Shown in pieces: positions 33,060-41,493 of a stretch of 64,000 nucleotides of DNA. The stretch's first letter is position 1. Every line of letters starts with the position of its first letter. The stretch comes from Pokkaliibacter sp046614695. Lineage in GTDB: Bacteria > Pseudomonadota > Gammaproteobacteria > Pseudomonadales > Balneatricaceae. The notes below the pieces were generated by a model, which did not search any database, was not told the origin of the DNA, and saw nothing but the letters and a program-made list of their open reading frames with translations. The DNA lies in the NCBI RefSeq assembly GCF_046614695.1, contig NZ_JBKKHQ010000013.1, positions 292,530 through 356,529 on the forward strand, in the 5' to 3' direction. The translations under genes were made by a program, and so were the position numbers.

Positions 33060-34436
33060 TCAGAAGAAGGTGAAGTCGACCTGGAACAGACGTTCCACTT
33101 CAGGGATGTACTTCTTGTCGACAAGGAAGAGGATGACGTGGTCATCGTTCTCGATCACCACATCATCGTGGGCGATGAGTACTTCATCGCCACGCACCAG
33201 TGCACCGATGGTGGTGCCGGGCGGCAGACGCAACTCGCCAATGGTACGGCCAACCACTTTGGAAGAGTAACGGTCGCCATGGGCAATGGCTTCCATGGCT
33301 TCGGCCGCGCCACGGCGCAGGGAATACACCGCCGCCACGTCGTGACGACGTACGTGGGTCAGGAGCGTACCGATCGTGGTTTGCTGGGGAGAAATCGCGA
33401 TATCGATGACACCGCCCTGCACCAGATCAACGTAAGCAGGATTGTTGATCAGCGTCATGACGGTTCGAGCGCCCAATCGCTTGGCCAGCATCGAGGCCAT
33501 GATGTTGGCTTCGTCATCGTTGGTGAGTGCACAGAACACATCACAGTCTTCGATATTTTCATCCAGCAGCAACTGGCGGTCAGAGACACTGCCCTGCAGC
33601 ACGATGGAGTGATCAAGCCGGTTCGCCAGGAAGCGACAGCGCTCGATATTGCGCTCGATAATCTTGACCTGGAAATTGTGCTCCAGTTTCTCCGCCAGAC
33701 GCGCACCGATGTTGCCACCGCCGGCAATCATAATTTTGCGGTACGGGCGATCCAGCTTGCGAAGCTCACTCATGACGGCGCGGATATCTTCACGTGCAGC
33801 AATCAGAAAGACTTCATCATCGACTTCAATCACAGTGCTGCCCAGCGGTGTGATTGGTGAGCCACGGCGGAAAATCGCGGCGACGCGGCAATCCACCTTG
33901 GGCATGTGCTCGCGCAGTCGGGCGATTTCATGGCCTACCAGCGGGCCGCCATAAAAGGCTTTAACGGCCACCAGCATGAGTTTTCCATCAGCAAAATCCA
34001 GTACCTGCAGTGAGCCTGGCGTTTGAATCAGGCGCCAGATACTGCGGGTCACTTCCTGCTCGGGGCTGATCAGCACATCAACGGCGATAGCCTTTTCGGT
34101 GAACAGCGTATCGCGTTCGGTGAGGTAGTCGCTCTCGCGTACTCGGCAGATTTTTTTCGGCGTCTTGTAGAGCGTCTTTGCCACCTGACAGGCCATCATG
34201 TTGACCTCGTCACTGTTGGTGACGGCAATCAGCATGTCCGCATCTTCACAGCCCGCTTCCTCCAGCACGCTCGGGTAGGAGGCTTTGCCTTCCACGGAAC
34301 GGATATCAAGGCGATCCTGCAGTTCACGCAAGCGCTTGACGTCGGTATCTACCACGGTGATGTCATTGGCTTCGTTGGCGAGGTTTTCGGCCAATGTGCC
34401 GCCAACCTGTCCTGCGCCGAGAATGATGATCTTCAT
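33060..34436 (-). CDS. trkA: Trk potassium uptake system regulatory protein TrkA
   Basis: A 458-residue peripheral membrane protein that binds NAD(H)/ATP and gates TrkH. It is a tandem duplication: RCK-N domain 1 with GAGQVGGTLAENLA near residue 7, TrkA-C domain 1, RCK-N domain 2 with GGGNIGARLAEKLE near 238, then TrkA-C domain 2. Length is the same as E. coli TrkA. It lies between rsmB and trkH on the minus strand, as in Pseudomonas and E. coli. Confidence 0.97.
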   Translation of the reverse strand: MKIIILGAGQVGGTLAENLANEANDITVVDTDVKRLRELQDRLDIRSVEGKASYPSVLEEAGCEDADMLIAVTNSDEVNMMACQVAKTLYKTPKKICRVRESDYLTERDTLFTEKAIAVDVLISPEQEVTRSIWRLIQTPGSLQVLDFADGKLMLVAVKAFYGGPLVGHEIARLREHMPKVDCRVAAIFRRGSPITPLGSTVIEVDDEVFLIAAREDIRAVMSELRKLDRPYRKIMIAGGGNIGARLAEKLEHNFQVKIIERNIERCRFLANRLDHSIVLQGSVSDRQLLLDENIEDCDVFCALTNDDEANIMASMLAKRLGARTVMTLINNPAYVDLVQGGVIDIAISPQQTTIGTLLTHVRRHDVAAVYSLRRGAAEAMEAIAHGDRYSSKVVGRTIGELRLPPGTTIGALVRGDEVLIAHDDVVIENDDHVILFLVDKKYIPEVERLFQVDFTFF

Positions 34437-34504
34437 GGAATCGCGTTACCTGTGAATGAACTGTCCGAAAAGAAATCCGTCAGTACGGATGATTAACTCT
34501 GAGG

Positions 34505-35803
34505 TTATGCCTTGGCAAGCCGGGCGTAAAAGAAGCCATCGTGACCTTCAAGGGTCGGAAACAGCTGACGGCCAAACGGCTGCTCAATGCCCCATGCAGC
34601 TTCAATCGGCAGGCAGGTGGCATCCTCATGTTGCTTCATAAAGCGTTCGATAATGCGGTTGTTTTCCTGCGGCAGGATCGAGCAGGTGGCATAGACCAGC
34701 GTGCCGCCGGGAGCGAGCATCTGCCAGAGGTTATCCAGAATACTGAGCTGCAGGCTGGCCAGCGCCAGAATGTCGTCGCTGGTGCGCAGGGATTTGATAT
34801 CGGGATGGCGGCGAATGACGCCGGTCGCCGAACAGGGAACATCGGCCAGAATGGCATCGAAAGGTTGTCCGTCCCACCATTCCTGAGTGGCGGCATCACC
34901 TTCGATCAGTTCTGCACCCAGCCCCAGGCGCTCAAGGGTGTCCTGAGTGCGCATCAGGCGATGGGGTTCGATATCCATTGCCTGCACCTCAAGTTCCGTT
35001 TCCGCCGCTGCGGCCAGCTCCAGCAAATGGGCTGTCTTGCCGCCGGGAGCACAGCAGGCGTCGAGTACACGACCGCTGAGAGTATCCAGTAAAGGTGCAG
35101 CCAGTTGTGCGGCTTCATCCTGCACGCTCACCAGACCTTCTTCGAAACCTGGCAGCTGGCTGACATCCATCGGCTGGCTCAGGGTCAGGCCGAAGGGGCT
35201 GTGCTGGCATTTCACTGCGGCGATTTCTGCCTCGGTCAGCAGAGTCAGATAATCATCCCGGCTGATTTGTGAAACGTTGACACGCAGGGTCATTGGCGGG
35301 CGATCGTTATTGGCGGCGATGATCTGCTGCCAGTGTTCTGGCCAGGCATGGGAAAGCTTGGCGGTCATCCAGGCCGGATGAGCGTAATCAAACTCGGATT
35401 TACCCTGCAGATGCTCAAGGATCTCGTCTTTTTCACGCTCATAGCGGCGCAGTACACCGTTAACCAGCCCTGTCGCCCAGTGTTTATCGATGTTGCGGCA
35501 GACTTCAACGGTCTGGCTGATCGCTGCGTGAGAAGGCACACGCATGTATTCGAGCTGATAAAGGCCGACCATTACCAGAATATTGACGTCGATATCGCGG
35601 CGCTTGAAGCGCTTCACCAGCAATGCATCCGTAATACATTGCAGACGGGGCAGCCAACGCATCACGCCGTAGCAGATTTCCTGCACCAGCCCCTGATCGC
35701 GGGTATCTTCCTGCTCTTCGGCATGGCTTAGGGCGGCGGTCAGCGAGAGGCCGCCGTCCAGTACATCCAGCAGAATTTCTACCGCCTGATGACGTGCATT
35801 CAT
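34505..35803 (-). CDS. rsmB: 16S rRNA m5C967 methyltransferase RsmB (Sun/Fmu)
   Basis: A 432-residue SAM-dependent RNA methyltransferase. The N-terminal NusB-like RNA-binding domain covers about 1-140. The catalytic domain contains the SAM motif DACCAPGGKTAHLLEL, the PC motif ADVPCSATGVIRRHPD and the TC motif YATCSILPQEN, whose cysteines serve release and catalysis. Its start overlaps the fmt stop by four bases, the usual fmt-rsmB coupling. Confidence 0.96.
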   Translation of the reverse strand: MNARHQAVEILLDVLDGGLSLTAALSHAEEQEDTRDQGLVQEICYGVMRWLPRLQCITDALLVKRFKRRDIDVNILVMVGLYQLEYMRVPSHAAISQTVEVCRNIDKHWATGLVNGVLRRYEREKDEILEHLQGKSEFDYAHPAWMTAKLSHAWPEHWQQIIAANNDRPPMTLRVNVSQISRDDYLTLLTEAEIAAVKCQHSPFGLTLSQPMDVSQLPGFEEGLVSVQDEAAQLAAPLLDTLSGRVLDACCAPGGKTAHLLELAAAAETELEVQAMDIEPHRLMRTQDTLERLGLGAELIEGDAATQEWWDGQPFDAILADVPCSATGVIRRHPDIKSLRTSDDILALASLQLSILDNLWQMLAPGGTLVYATCSILPQENNRIIERFMKQHEDATCLPIEAAWGIEQPFGRQLFPTLEGHDGFFYARLAKA

Positions 35804-36765
35804 GCCTCGGCCTCCTGAGTAAATACCTGTCCGGGGGCAAAGAGTTCAGCCTTGCCGTTAAGAATGTCGGCGCAGCTCATGGCACGGCTGCCGGGCAGTT
35901 GCAGCGTCGTGAGTGCCAGTGCACGGCCATCACCCGAGGCAACGAGGATGCCTTCTTTACCGGCGCTGAGGATGCTGCCTGCTGCGGCACCGGCCTTACC
36001 GGGCGCCAGACGGGCGGCATGAACGCGAATACGCATGTCGCCGAGATCGGTATAAGCAATCGGCCAGGGATGCAGACCGCGGATCTGGCGATCAATCTCG
36101 GTGGCATTCTTATGCCAGTCGATGGAGCCTTCCTGCTTTTCCAGCTTGTGCGCGTAGGTTGCCAGGCTGTCGTCCTGAATCTCGCCTTTCATCGGGCCTT
36201 GTGCCAGCTGGTTCAGCACTACACCCAGAGCCTCTGCACCCAGAGAGGCAAGACGGTCATGGAGCATGCCGCTGGTTTCCTTGCCATCAATCGGTGTGGT
36301 GAGGGTATAGAGCATCGGACCGGTATCGAGGCCCGCTTCCATCTGCATGATGGTGACGCCGGTTTCACCATCGCCACTGAGCAGCGCACGATGAATCGGC
36401 GCAGCACCGCGCCAGCGTGGTAACAGGCTGGCATGAACATTGATGCAGCCAAGGCGCGGAGTATCCAGCACTGCTTGTGGAAGAATCAGACCGTACGCGA
36501 CGACGATCATCAGATCAGCGTTAAGGGACGCCAGCTCCTGTTGTGCTTCTGCCTGACGCAGACTGACCGGTTGAAATACCGGAATGTCGTGGGCCATTGC
36601 CAGCTTTTTCACCGGGCTTGCCATCAGCTTCTGACCGCGACCGGCAGGGCGATCTGGTTGGGTGTAAACACCGACCAGCTCATGTGGACCGGCAATGACG
36701 GAGGCCAGGCTGGTGGCGGCAAATTCCGGCGTACCGGCGAACAGGATGCGTAGTGGCTTGGTCAT
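35800..36765 (-). CDS. fmt: Methionyl-tRNA formyltransferase
   Basis: A 321-residue enzyme that formylates Met-tRNA(fMet) using 10-formyl-THF. The start is ATG 36765, giving KPLRILFAGTPEFAATSL; the frame is open upstream to 36885 but that extension is not conserved. The catalytic signature INVHASLLPRWRGAAPIHRAL and the downstream DTG supply the Asn-His-Asp set. The C-terminal OB-like domain is present. It is first in the fmt-rsmB-trkA-trkH-ybaK unit. Its usual partner def is separated from it by two unrelated plus-strand genes. Confidence 0.96.
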   Translation of the reverse strand: MTKPLRILFAGTPEFAATSLASVIAGPHELVGVYTQPDRPAGRGQKLMASPVKKLAMAHDIPVFQPVSLRQAEAQQELASLNADLMIVVAYGLILPQAVLDTPRLGCINVHASLLPRWRGAAPIHRALLSGDGETGVTIMQMEAGLDTGPMLYTLTTPIDGKETSGMLHDRLASLGAEALGVVLNQLAQGPMKGEIQDDSLATYAHKLEKQEGSIDWHKNATEIDRQIRGLHPWPIAYTDLGDMRIRVHAARLAPGKAGAAAGSILSAGKEGILVASGDGRALALTTLQLPGSRAMSCADILNGKAELFAPGQVFTQEAEA

Positions 36766-36883
36766 GATCTTCTGGCTATATCTGCGAGCCGCTAAGGGTA
36801 AACGATTATTTCGGGAGTTGATAGAAAACCAAGGGTAGACCAGACTCGGTAGCGATTCTTCATCTTCATGACAGGGAGACACC

Positions 36884-37867
36884 ATGAGTACGCTTGCGCT
36901 ACCGACCTTTGCCGATGTTCAGGATGCTGCCAGGCGTCTCAAGGGAATCGCTCATCGAACCCCTGTCATGACCTCGTCCCAGCTTGATACCGCCTACGGC
37001 GCTTCAATCTTTATCAAGTGCGAGAACCTTCAGCGCATGGGCGCCTTCAAGTTTCGCGGTGCTTACAACGCCCTCTCGCGTCTGGATGCAGCCCAGCAGC
37101 AACGGGGGGTTGTGGCATTTTCCTCAGGCAATCATGCACAGGCTGTGGCGCTGGCAGGACGTGAGCTTGGAATCCCTGCCACCATAGTGATGCCGGAAGA
37201 TGCGCCCAAAGCCAAAGTCGCCGCGACAAAGGGTTATGGCGGCAAAGTGGTGTTCTATAACCGCTACACCGAGGACCGTGCTGCCATCGCTGCGCAGCTG
37301 GCGCAGGAACAGGGGCTGGCGGTGATCCCTCCTTTTGATCATCCGGACATTATTGCCGGACAAGGTACGGCGGCGCTGGAGCTGTTTGAGGATGTCGGGC
37401 CTCTGGATATCCTGCTGGTGTGCACCGGTGGCGGTGGCCTGATGGGCGGCTCTGCCCTCGCCGCTGTGGGAATGGCACCTGGCTGTGAAGTGATTGGCGT
37501 TGAGCCTGAGGCCGGCAACGATGCCCAACAGTCGCTGGCAGCAGGCAGGATCATAACGATTGATACACCGAAAACGCTTGCCGATGGAGCCCAGACCCAA
37601 GCCATGGGCGCCCTCACCTTTGCGCTGATGCGTGAGCATGTCAGCCAGATTATGACCGTCGATGATCAGGCACTGATTGACACCATGGCCATGCTGGCCG
37701 GACGCTTCAAACTGGTGGTTGAGCCCACCGGCGCCCTGGCTACGGCGGCCTTGAAGCCATTGGGTGCTGATCTGAAGGGAAAAAAGGTGGGCGTTATCAT
37801 CAGTGGCGGTAACGTTGATATGCCGACTTATTCCCAGCTGCTCGCCAAGGCAAACAGTTATTACTAA
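36884..37867 (+). CDS. PLP-dependent threonine / threo-3-hydroxyaspartate ammonia-lyase
   Basis: A 327-residue fold-type II PLP enzyme without an ACT regulatory domain. The Schiff-base lysine is K56 in MGAFKFRGAYNAL, the substrate loop is FSSGNHAQAVA, and the phosphate-binding loop is TGGGGLMGGSALA. Single-domain members act as catabolic threonine/serine dehydratases, serine racemases or hydroxyaspartate ammonia-lyases, and sequence reading alone cannot choose among them. GGGAG precedes ATG 36884. It stands divergent from fmt in the place where def would be expected, with a CHMI-family gene downstream on the same strand. Confidence 0.85.
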   Translation: MSTLALPTFADVQDAARRLKGIAHRTPVMTSSQLDTAYGASIFIKCENLQRMGAFKFRGAYNALSRLDAAQQQRGVVAFSSGNHAQAVALAGRELGIPATIVMPEDAPKAKVAATKGYGGKVVFYNRYTEDRAAIAAQLAQEQGLAVIPPFDHPDIIAGQGTAALELFEDVGPLDILLVCTGGGGLMGGSALAAVGMAPGCEVIGVEPEAGNDAQQSLAAGRIITIDTPKTLADGAQTQAMGALTFALMREHVSQIMTVDDQALIDTMAMLAGRFKLVVEPTGALATAALKPLGADLKGKKVGVIISGGNVDMPTYSQLLAKANSYY

Positions 37868-37949
37868 GCCTCTTTTATTATCAAGCCTTGTCTGAACTCA
37901 CGCTTTTAAACCGGGCTTAAACATCTGCGTTCTTATCAGGAGAGTAACC

Positions 37950-38282
37950 ATGCCTCATATCGTGATTGAGTATGCTGCGGACCAGCTTGATGGCCGTGCC
38001 CTGTTGGCATCGGCTTTTGAGGCGACGCTGGCTTCCGGTCTTTTTGGCCGGGAGGATATCAAGGCGCGACTGATTCCCTGTCAGGATTACATCGATGGCG
38101 GTGGTGAGCGCCCTTTCGTGCATGTCAGCGTGCATTTGTTACCCGGACGCAGCAGCGAACAGCGCTATAATCTCGACTGCCGGATTCTGGAAGCCTTGTC
38201 ACCGCTGATTCCGGGTCCGGTCTCTCTCAGTGTCGAGAGCATTGAAATTGATAAGCCCAGCTACGCTAAAGTGGTACGTTAG
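37950..38282 (+). CDS. 5-carboxymethyl-2-hydroxymuconate Delta-isomerase family protein
   Basis: A 110-residue tautomerase-fold protein. The N-terminus MPHIVIEYAADQLDG would expose Pro-2, the catalytic base of this superfamily, and the C-terminus ESIEIDKPSYAKVV is typical of CHMI. The enzyme class isomerises a homoprotocatechuate ring-cleavage intermediate (hpcD/hpaF). No other hpa/hpc gene is nearby, so the true substrate is uncertain. AGGAGAG precedes the ATG. It is 82 bases downstream of the dehydratase gene and is followed by a terminator shared with def. Confidence 0.85.
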   Translation: MPHIVIEYAADQLDGRALLASAFEATLASGLFGREDIKARLIPCQDYIDGGGERPFVHVSVHLLPGRSSEQRYNLDCRILEALSPLIPGPVSLSVESIEIDKPSYAKVVR

Positions 38283-38300
38283 CCAGGTCGTATCAGGCAT

Positions 38301-38330
38301 AAAAAAAGCGCTCTCAGGAGCGCTTTTTAG
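38301..38330. terminator. Bidirectional terminator between CHMI gene and def
   Basis: Stem AGCGCTC / GAGCGCT with loop TCAG, with an A-run before and T-run after. Confidence 0.85.
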
Positions 38331-38360
38331 CAGGTGATAAACCTTGAATGGTTTATCGGA

Positions 38361-38882
38361 TCAGGCGCTGGCGGCCTGTTTGTGCTGCTTTTCCAGCTTC
38401 TTGCGGATACGGGTACGCTTCAGAGGCGAGATGTAATCCACAAAGAGTTTGCCTTCCAGATGGTCAAGCTCATGCTGAATACAAACAGCCAGCAAACCTT
38501 CTGCTTCCATAGTGAAAGCCTTGCCGTCACGACCGATGGCGTTGACACGCACCCGCTCAGGGCGCGTGACTTCTTCATAGAAACCGGGGACAGAGAGACA
38601 GCCCTCTTTCATGGTTTCCTGCTCTTCGGTCAGAGGTTCCACCTCAGGGTTGATGAACACCATTGGGTCATCACCCTCGTCTGAGACATCAATCACGACC
38701 AGACGTTTGTGATAATTGATCTGACTCGCCGCAAGACCGATACCAGGAGCGTCATACATGGTCTCCAGCATGTTATCGATCATGGTCTGCAGTGATGGGT
38801 CCTGAATCTCTTCGGGAGCCATCGGCGTGGCTTTGGTACGCAGACGTGCGTCGGGGAATTCGAGTATTTCCAGTAATGCCAT
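38361..38882 (-). CDS. def: Peptide deformylase
   Basis: A 173-residue metalloenzyme that removes the formyl group from nascent N-termini. All three motifs are present: GIGLAASQI near 45, EGCLSVPG near 90 (metal Cys), and QHELDHLEGKLF near 134 (HExxH). Length is normal. It is the first gene leftward of the divergent LysM-dprA pair, the standard location, but fmt does not follow it directly. Confidence 0.97.
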   Translation of the reverse strand: MALLEILEFPDARLRTKATPMAPEEIQDPSLQTMIDNMLETMYDAPGIGLAASQINYHKRLVVIDVSDEGDDPMVFINPEVEPLTEEQETMKEGCLSVPGFYEEVTRPERVRVNAIGRDGKAFTMEAEGLLAVCIQHELDHLEGKLFVDYISPLKRTRIRKKLEKQHKQAASA

Positions 38883-39143
38883 AAAGTGGCCCTGATAGTT
38901 AATTACGGGACGAAAGCGTCATTTTGACCACTTATCTGTCCAGGATATTCCTGATGCTGAAGTCATGGCGCCAGGTATCCGTTCAATAGTTGGCTTAGGG
39001 TTGCTTAATTTCTATTATATCGGCAGCCTTTGGCTAATTCACCCGGCGATCAGGGGAAATCGACGTTTGGCGTCATTACTCTTGCCCGGGCCGCTTTTAA
39101 TTCAGTGCCTCGTCAGTTGGCTCGGGGTGGAAAAGGACCTGAT

Positions 39144-40205
39144 ATGCGCACATTCTTCGTTGCCCTGTTGTTGCTGTTGTCCGCCACTGCCTGGGCGGAA
39201 AAACCCACCCTGCGAGACGGAGCTCCTAAAACCTATACGGTGGTTAAGGGCGATACCCTGTGGGGCATTACTGGCCGCTTTTTCCAGAACCCCTGGCTGT
39301 GGCCGCAGCTCTGGGCCAAGAACCCGCAAATTGAGAACCCGCATTGGATCTACCCGGGTGACACCATTCATATGGTGTATGTGAATGGTCAGCCACGTCT
39401 GGTGGTGAAGCGCGGTGAAGCGGGTGCCAAAGCCAGCGCCACGGGTAGCAAAGTCAAATTGGTACCTGAAACCCGTGTGTCCCTGCTGTCGCCCATTCCG
39501 ACCCTGCCACCCGAAGTGATTGGACCCTTCCTGCGTGACAACCTCATCATTCAGCCCGGTGATCTGGATTCCAGTCCCTACGTTCTCGGTACAGATGATC
39601 AGCGTCTGCTGAGCTCTGCCGGACAAACCCTTTATGTGCGTGGTGTCTTACCGGAGGAAGCCGGAGAATGGCGCTTGTATCGCCCTTCCACGCTGCTGAA
39701 GGAAAAGGTTAATGGCAAAGATGTTGCCTTCGGTCAGGAAGCCAAGTACATCGCCACCCTGAAGCTGGACAAGCCCGCGGAAGACAGCGATATCAGCACC
39801 TTTACCGTGCAGTCCATCGCGGAGGAAGTTCGTATTGGCGATCGTCTGGTGAAAGTCCCCGCCAATGATGCCTATGAAGCCTTTGCTCCTGCCTATCCCA
39901 TGGACACCGAGCTTAATGGCCATATTCTGGCGCTGGCTTCCGGCGTGGCCTATACCGGTCGTGATGACATCGTGATTCTTGACCGTGGTGCGGATTACGA
40001 TCTGCAGCGCGGTACCATTCTGCAGATCAACGCCGCTGGCGAAACCGTGAAAGATCCGGTGTCCGGTGACCCAGTCACCCTGCCCGATTCTCGCGCGGGT
40101 GTGCTGCTGGTCTTCAAGGTCTTTGACCACACCAGCTATGCACTGGTGATCAAGGCTGAACGCACATTGCACGTCGGTGATAAAGTCGTCGCACCGGATT
40201 TCTGA
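39144..40205 (+). CDS. LysM-domain exported protein
   Basis: A 353-residue secreted protein. The signal peptide MRTFFVALLLLLSATAWA is cleaved before EKP. A LysM peptidoglycan-binding domain follows (about 30-85: YTVVKGDTLWGITGRFF, then PGDTIHMVY). The remaining 270 residues form a conserved region of unknown role. This gene is regularly found between def and dprA in Pseudomonas and relatives. The frame opens at 39030, but ATG 39144 with AGGA upstream creates a proper signal peptide. A terminator separates it from dprA. Confidence 0.9.
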   Translation: MRTFFVALLLLLSATAWAEKPTLRDGAPKTYTVVKGDTLWGITGRFFQNPWLWPQLWAKNPQIENPHWIYPGDTIHMVYVNGQPRLVVKRGEAGAKASATGSKVKLVPETRVSLLSPIPTLPPEVIGPFLRDNLIIQPGDLDSSPYVLGTDDQRLLSSAGQTLYVRGVLPEEAGEWRLYRPSTLLKEKVNGKDVAFGQEAKYIATLKLDKPAEDSDISTFTVQSIAEEVRIGDRLVKVPANDAYEAFAPAYPMDTELNGHILALASGVAYTGRDDIVILDRGADYDLQRGTILQINAAGETVKDPVSGDPVTLPDSRAGVLLVFKVFDHTSYALVIKAERTLHVGDKVVAPDF

Positions 40206-40240
40206 AGGATCTGACGACGGCCAACGTTTTATAAACTCAG

Positions 40241-40270
40241 AAAGGAGTGCCAGGACGGCGCTCCTTTTTT
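40241..40270 (+). terminator. Terminator after the LysM gene
   Basis: Stem AAGGAGTGCC / GGCGCTCCTT with loop AGGAC and T-run TTTTTT. Confidence 0.75.
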
Positions 40271-40304
40271 GATCCTGTTTTAAGTCGATTTCCAGGGAAG
40301 GAAT

Positions 40305-41483
40305 ATGATTGGCGAACACCAGTACCCCTATCTTTTATGGCAATGGCTGCCCGGTTGCGGCCCTAAACGCTGGCAGGCATTGGCCGCGCATTTTCCCCGC
40401 TGGCCGGAACCTTTGCTCTCCCCGGATGCGTTACTGCTATCCAAACTCCCTGCTCAGGCCGTTACGGCATTAGGCTCCAGAGACAAGCCCTGGCAGGCCG
40501 CGCAGGATCAGCTCAATGAGTGGCTGGCGAAAGATCCGCAGCATCATCTGATTACCTTTGCGGATCCGGACTATCCGGCGCTGTTGCGTCAGATCAGTGA
40601 TGCCCCGCCTGTACTCTATGTTCGTGGACGGCGGGATGCACTGACGTTGCCGCAGATTGCCCTTGTCGGAAGTCGTCATGCCAGTCATCAGGGCAATACG
40701 ACGGCACGCGCCTTTGCCCGGGATTTGGCCAGTCAGGGCATGGCGATTACCAGCGGTTTGGCGTTAGGCATCGATGCGGCGGCTCATCAGGGGGCGCTGG
40801 ATGCCAAAGGCATCACCTTGGGAATCATGGGCACGGGTGTTGATCGGCTCTACCCGGCCAGCCATTTGCGTCTGGCGCAGGAGATTCTGGAGGCCGGCGG
40901 TGCGCTGGTGTCAGAGTTTCCACTGGGAACCCAGCCACAACGGGCCTTCTTCCCTCGCCGTAACCGGCTGATCAGTGGGTTAAGTGTCGGAGTGATCGTT
41001 GTGGAAGCGGCGCTAAAAAGCGGGTCTTTATCCACAGCACGCCATGCCATGAGTCAAAACCGCGCGGTATTCGCTATTCCTGGTTCTATCCACAACCCGT
41101 TGAGTCGCGGCTGCCATGCCATCATCCGTGAAGGGGCAACGTTACTGGATAGCACGGAGCAAATCGCCGATGAGGTCGTCAGTCTGCTGGCCTACCATTA
41201 TCAACAGCAACCCTGGATGAGCCAGACACCGTCATCTGCCTTGAATTTATCCAAAGAAGTCAGCCAATCCTTACCGCAGAAGCCCGATAATTCATTGATG
41301 CCGGAGTCGCAGGAAAACCATCCGCTGTGGGGTTATCTGGACGATGTACCGCGTAGCGTTGATGAGCTGGAGTCGATGGCACAGTTACCCATCGAAGCGA
41401 TTCTTGGTCAGTTACTGGCCTGGGAGCTGGAAGGCAAAGTGGCACTGGAGGCTGGGGGTTACGTGAAGGTGTTCAGGCTCTGA
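40305..41483 (+). CDS. dprA: DNA-processing protein DprA (Smf)
   Basis: A 392-residue Rossmann-fold protein that binds incoming single-stranded DNA and loads RecA during natural transformation. It has an N-terminal helix-rich part, then the DprA core (ALVGSRHASHQGNTTARAFAR, GLALGIDAAAHQGAL, GTGVDRLYPASH, RNRLISGLSVGVIVVEAALKSGSL) and a C-terminal winged-helix DprA_WH domain (about 335-390). ATG 40305 is preceded by AAGGAA. It is convergent with tmcA, with a ten-base gap. Presence of dprA alone does not prove competence. Confidence 0.95.
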   Translation: MIGEHQYPYLLWQWLPGCGPKRWQALAAHFPRWPEPLLSPDALLLSKLPAQAVTALGSRDKPWQAAQDQLNEWLAKDPQHHLITFADPDYPALLRQISDAPPVLYVRGRRDALTLPQIALVGSRHASHQGNTTARAFARDLASQGMAITSGLALGIDAAAHQGALDAKGITLGIMGTGVDRLYPASHLRLAQEILEAGGALVSEFPLGTQPQRAFFPRRNRLISGLSVGVIVVEAALKSGSLSTARHAMSQNRAVFAIPGSIHNPLSRGCHAIIREGATLLDSTEQIADEVVSLLAYHYQQQPWMSQTPSSALNLSKEVSQSLPQKPDNSLMPESQENHPLWGYLDDVPRSVDELESMAQLPIEAILGQLLAWELEGKVALEAGGYVKVFRL

Positions 41484-41493
41484 CTATTCGTGA

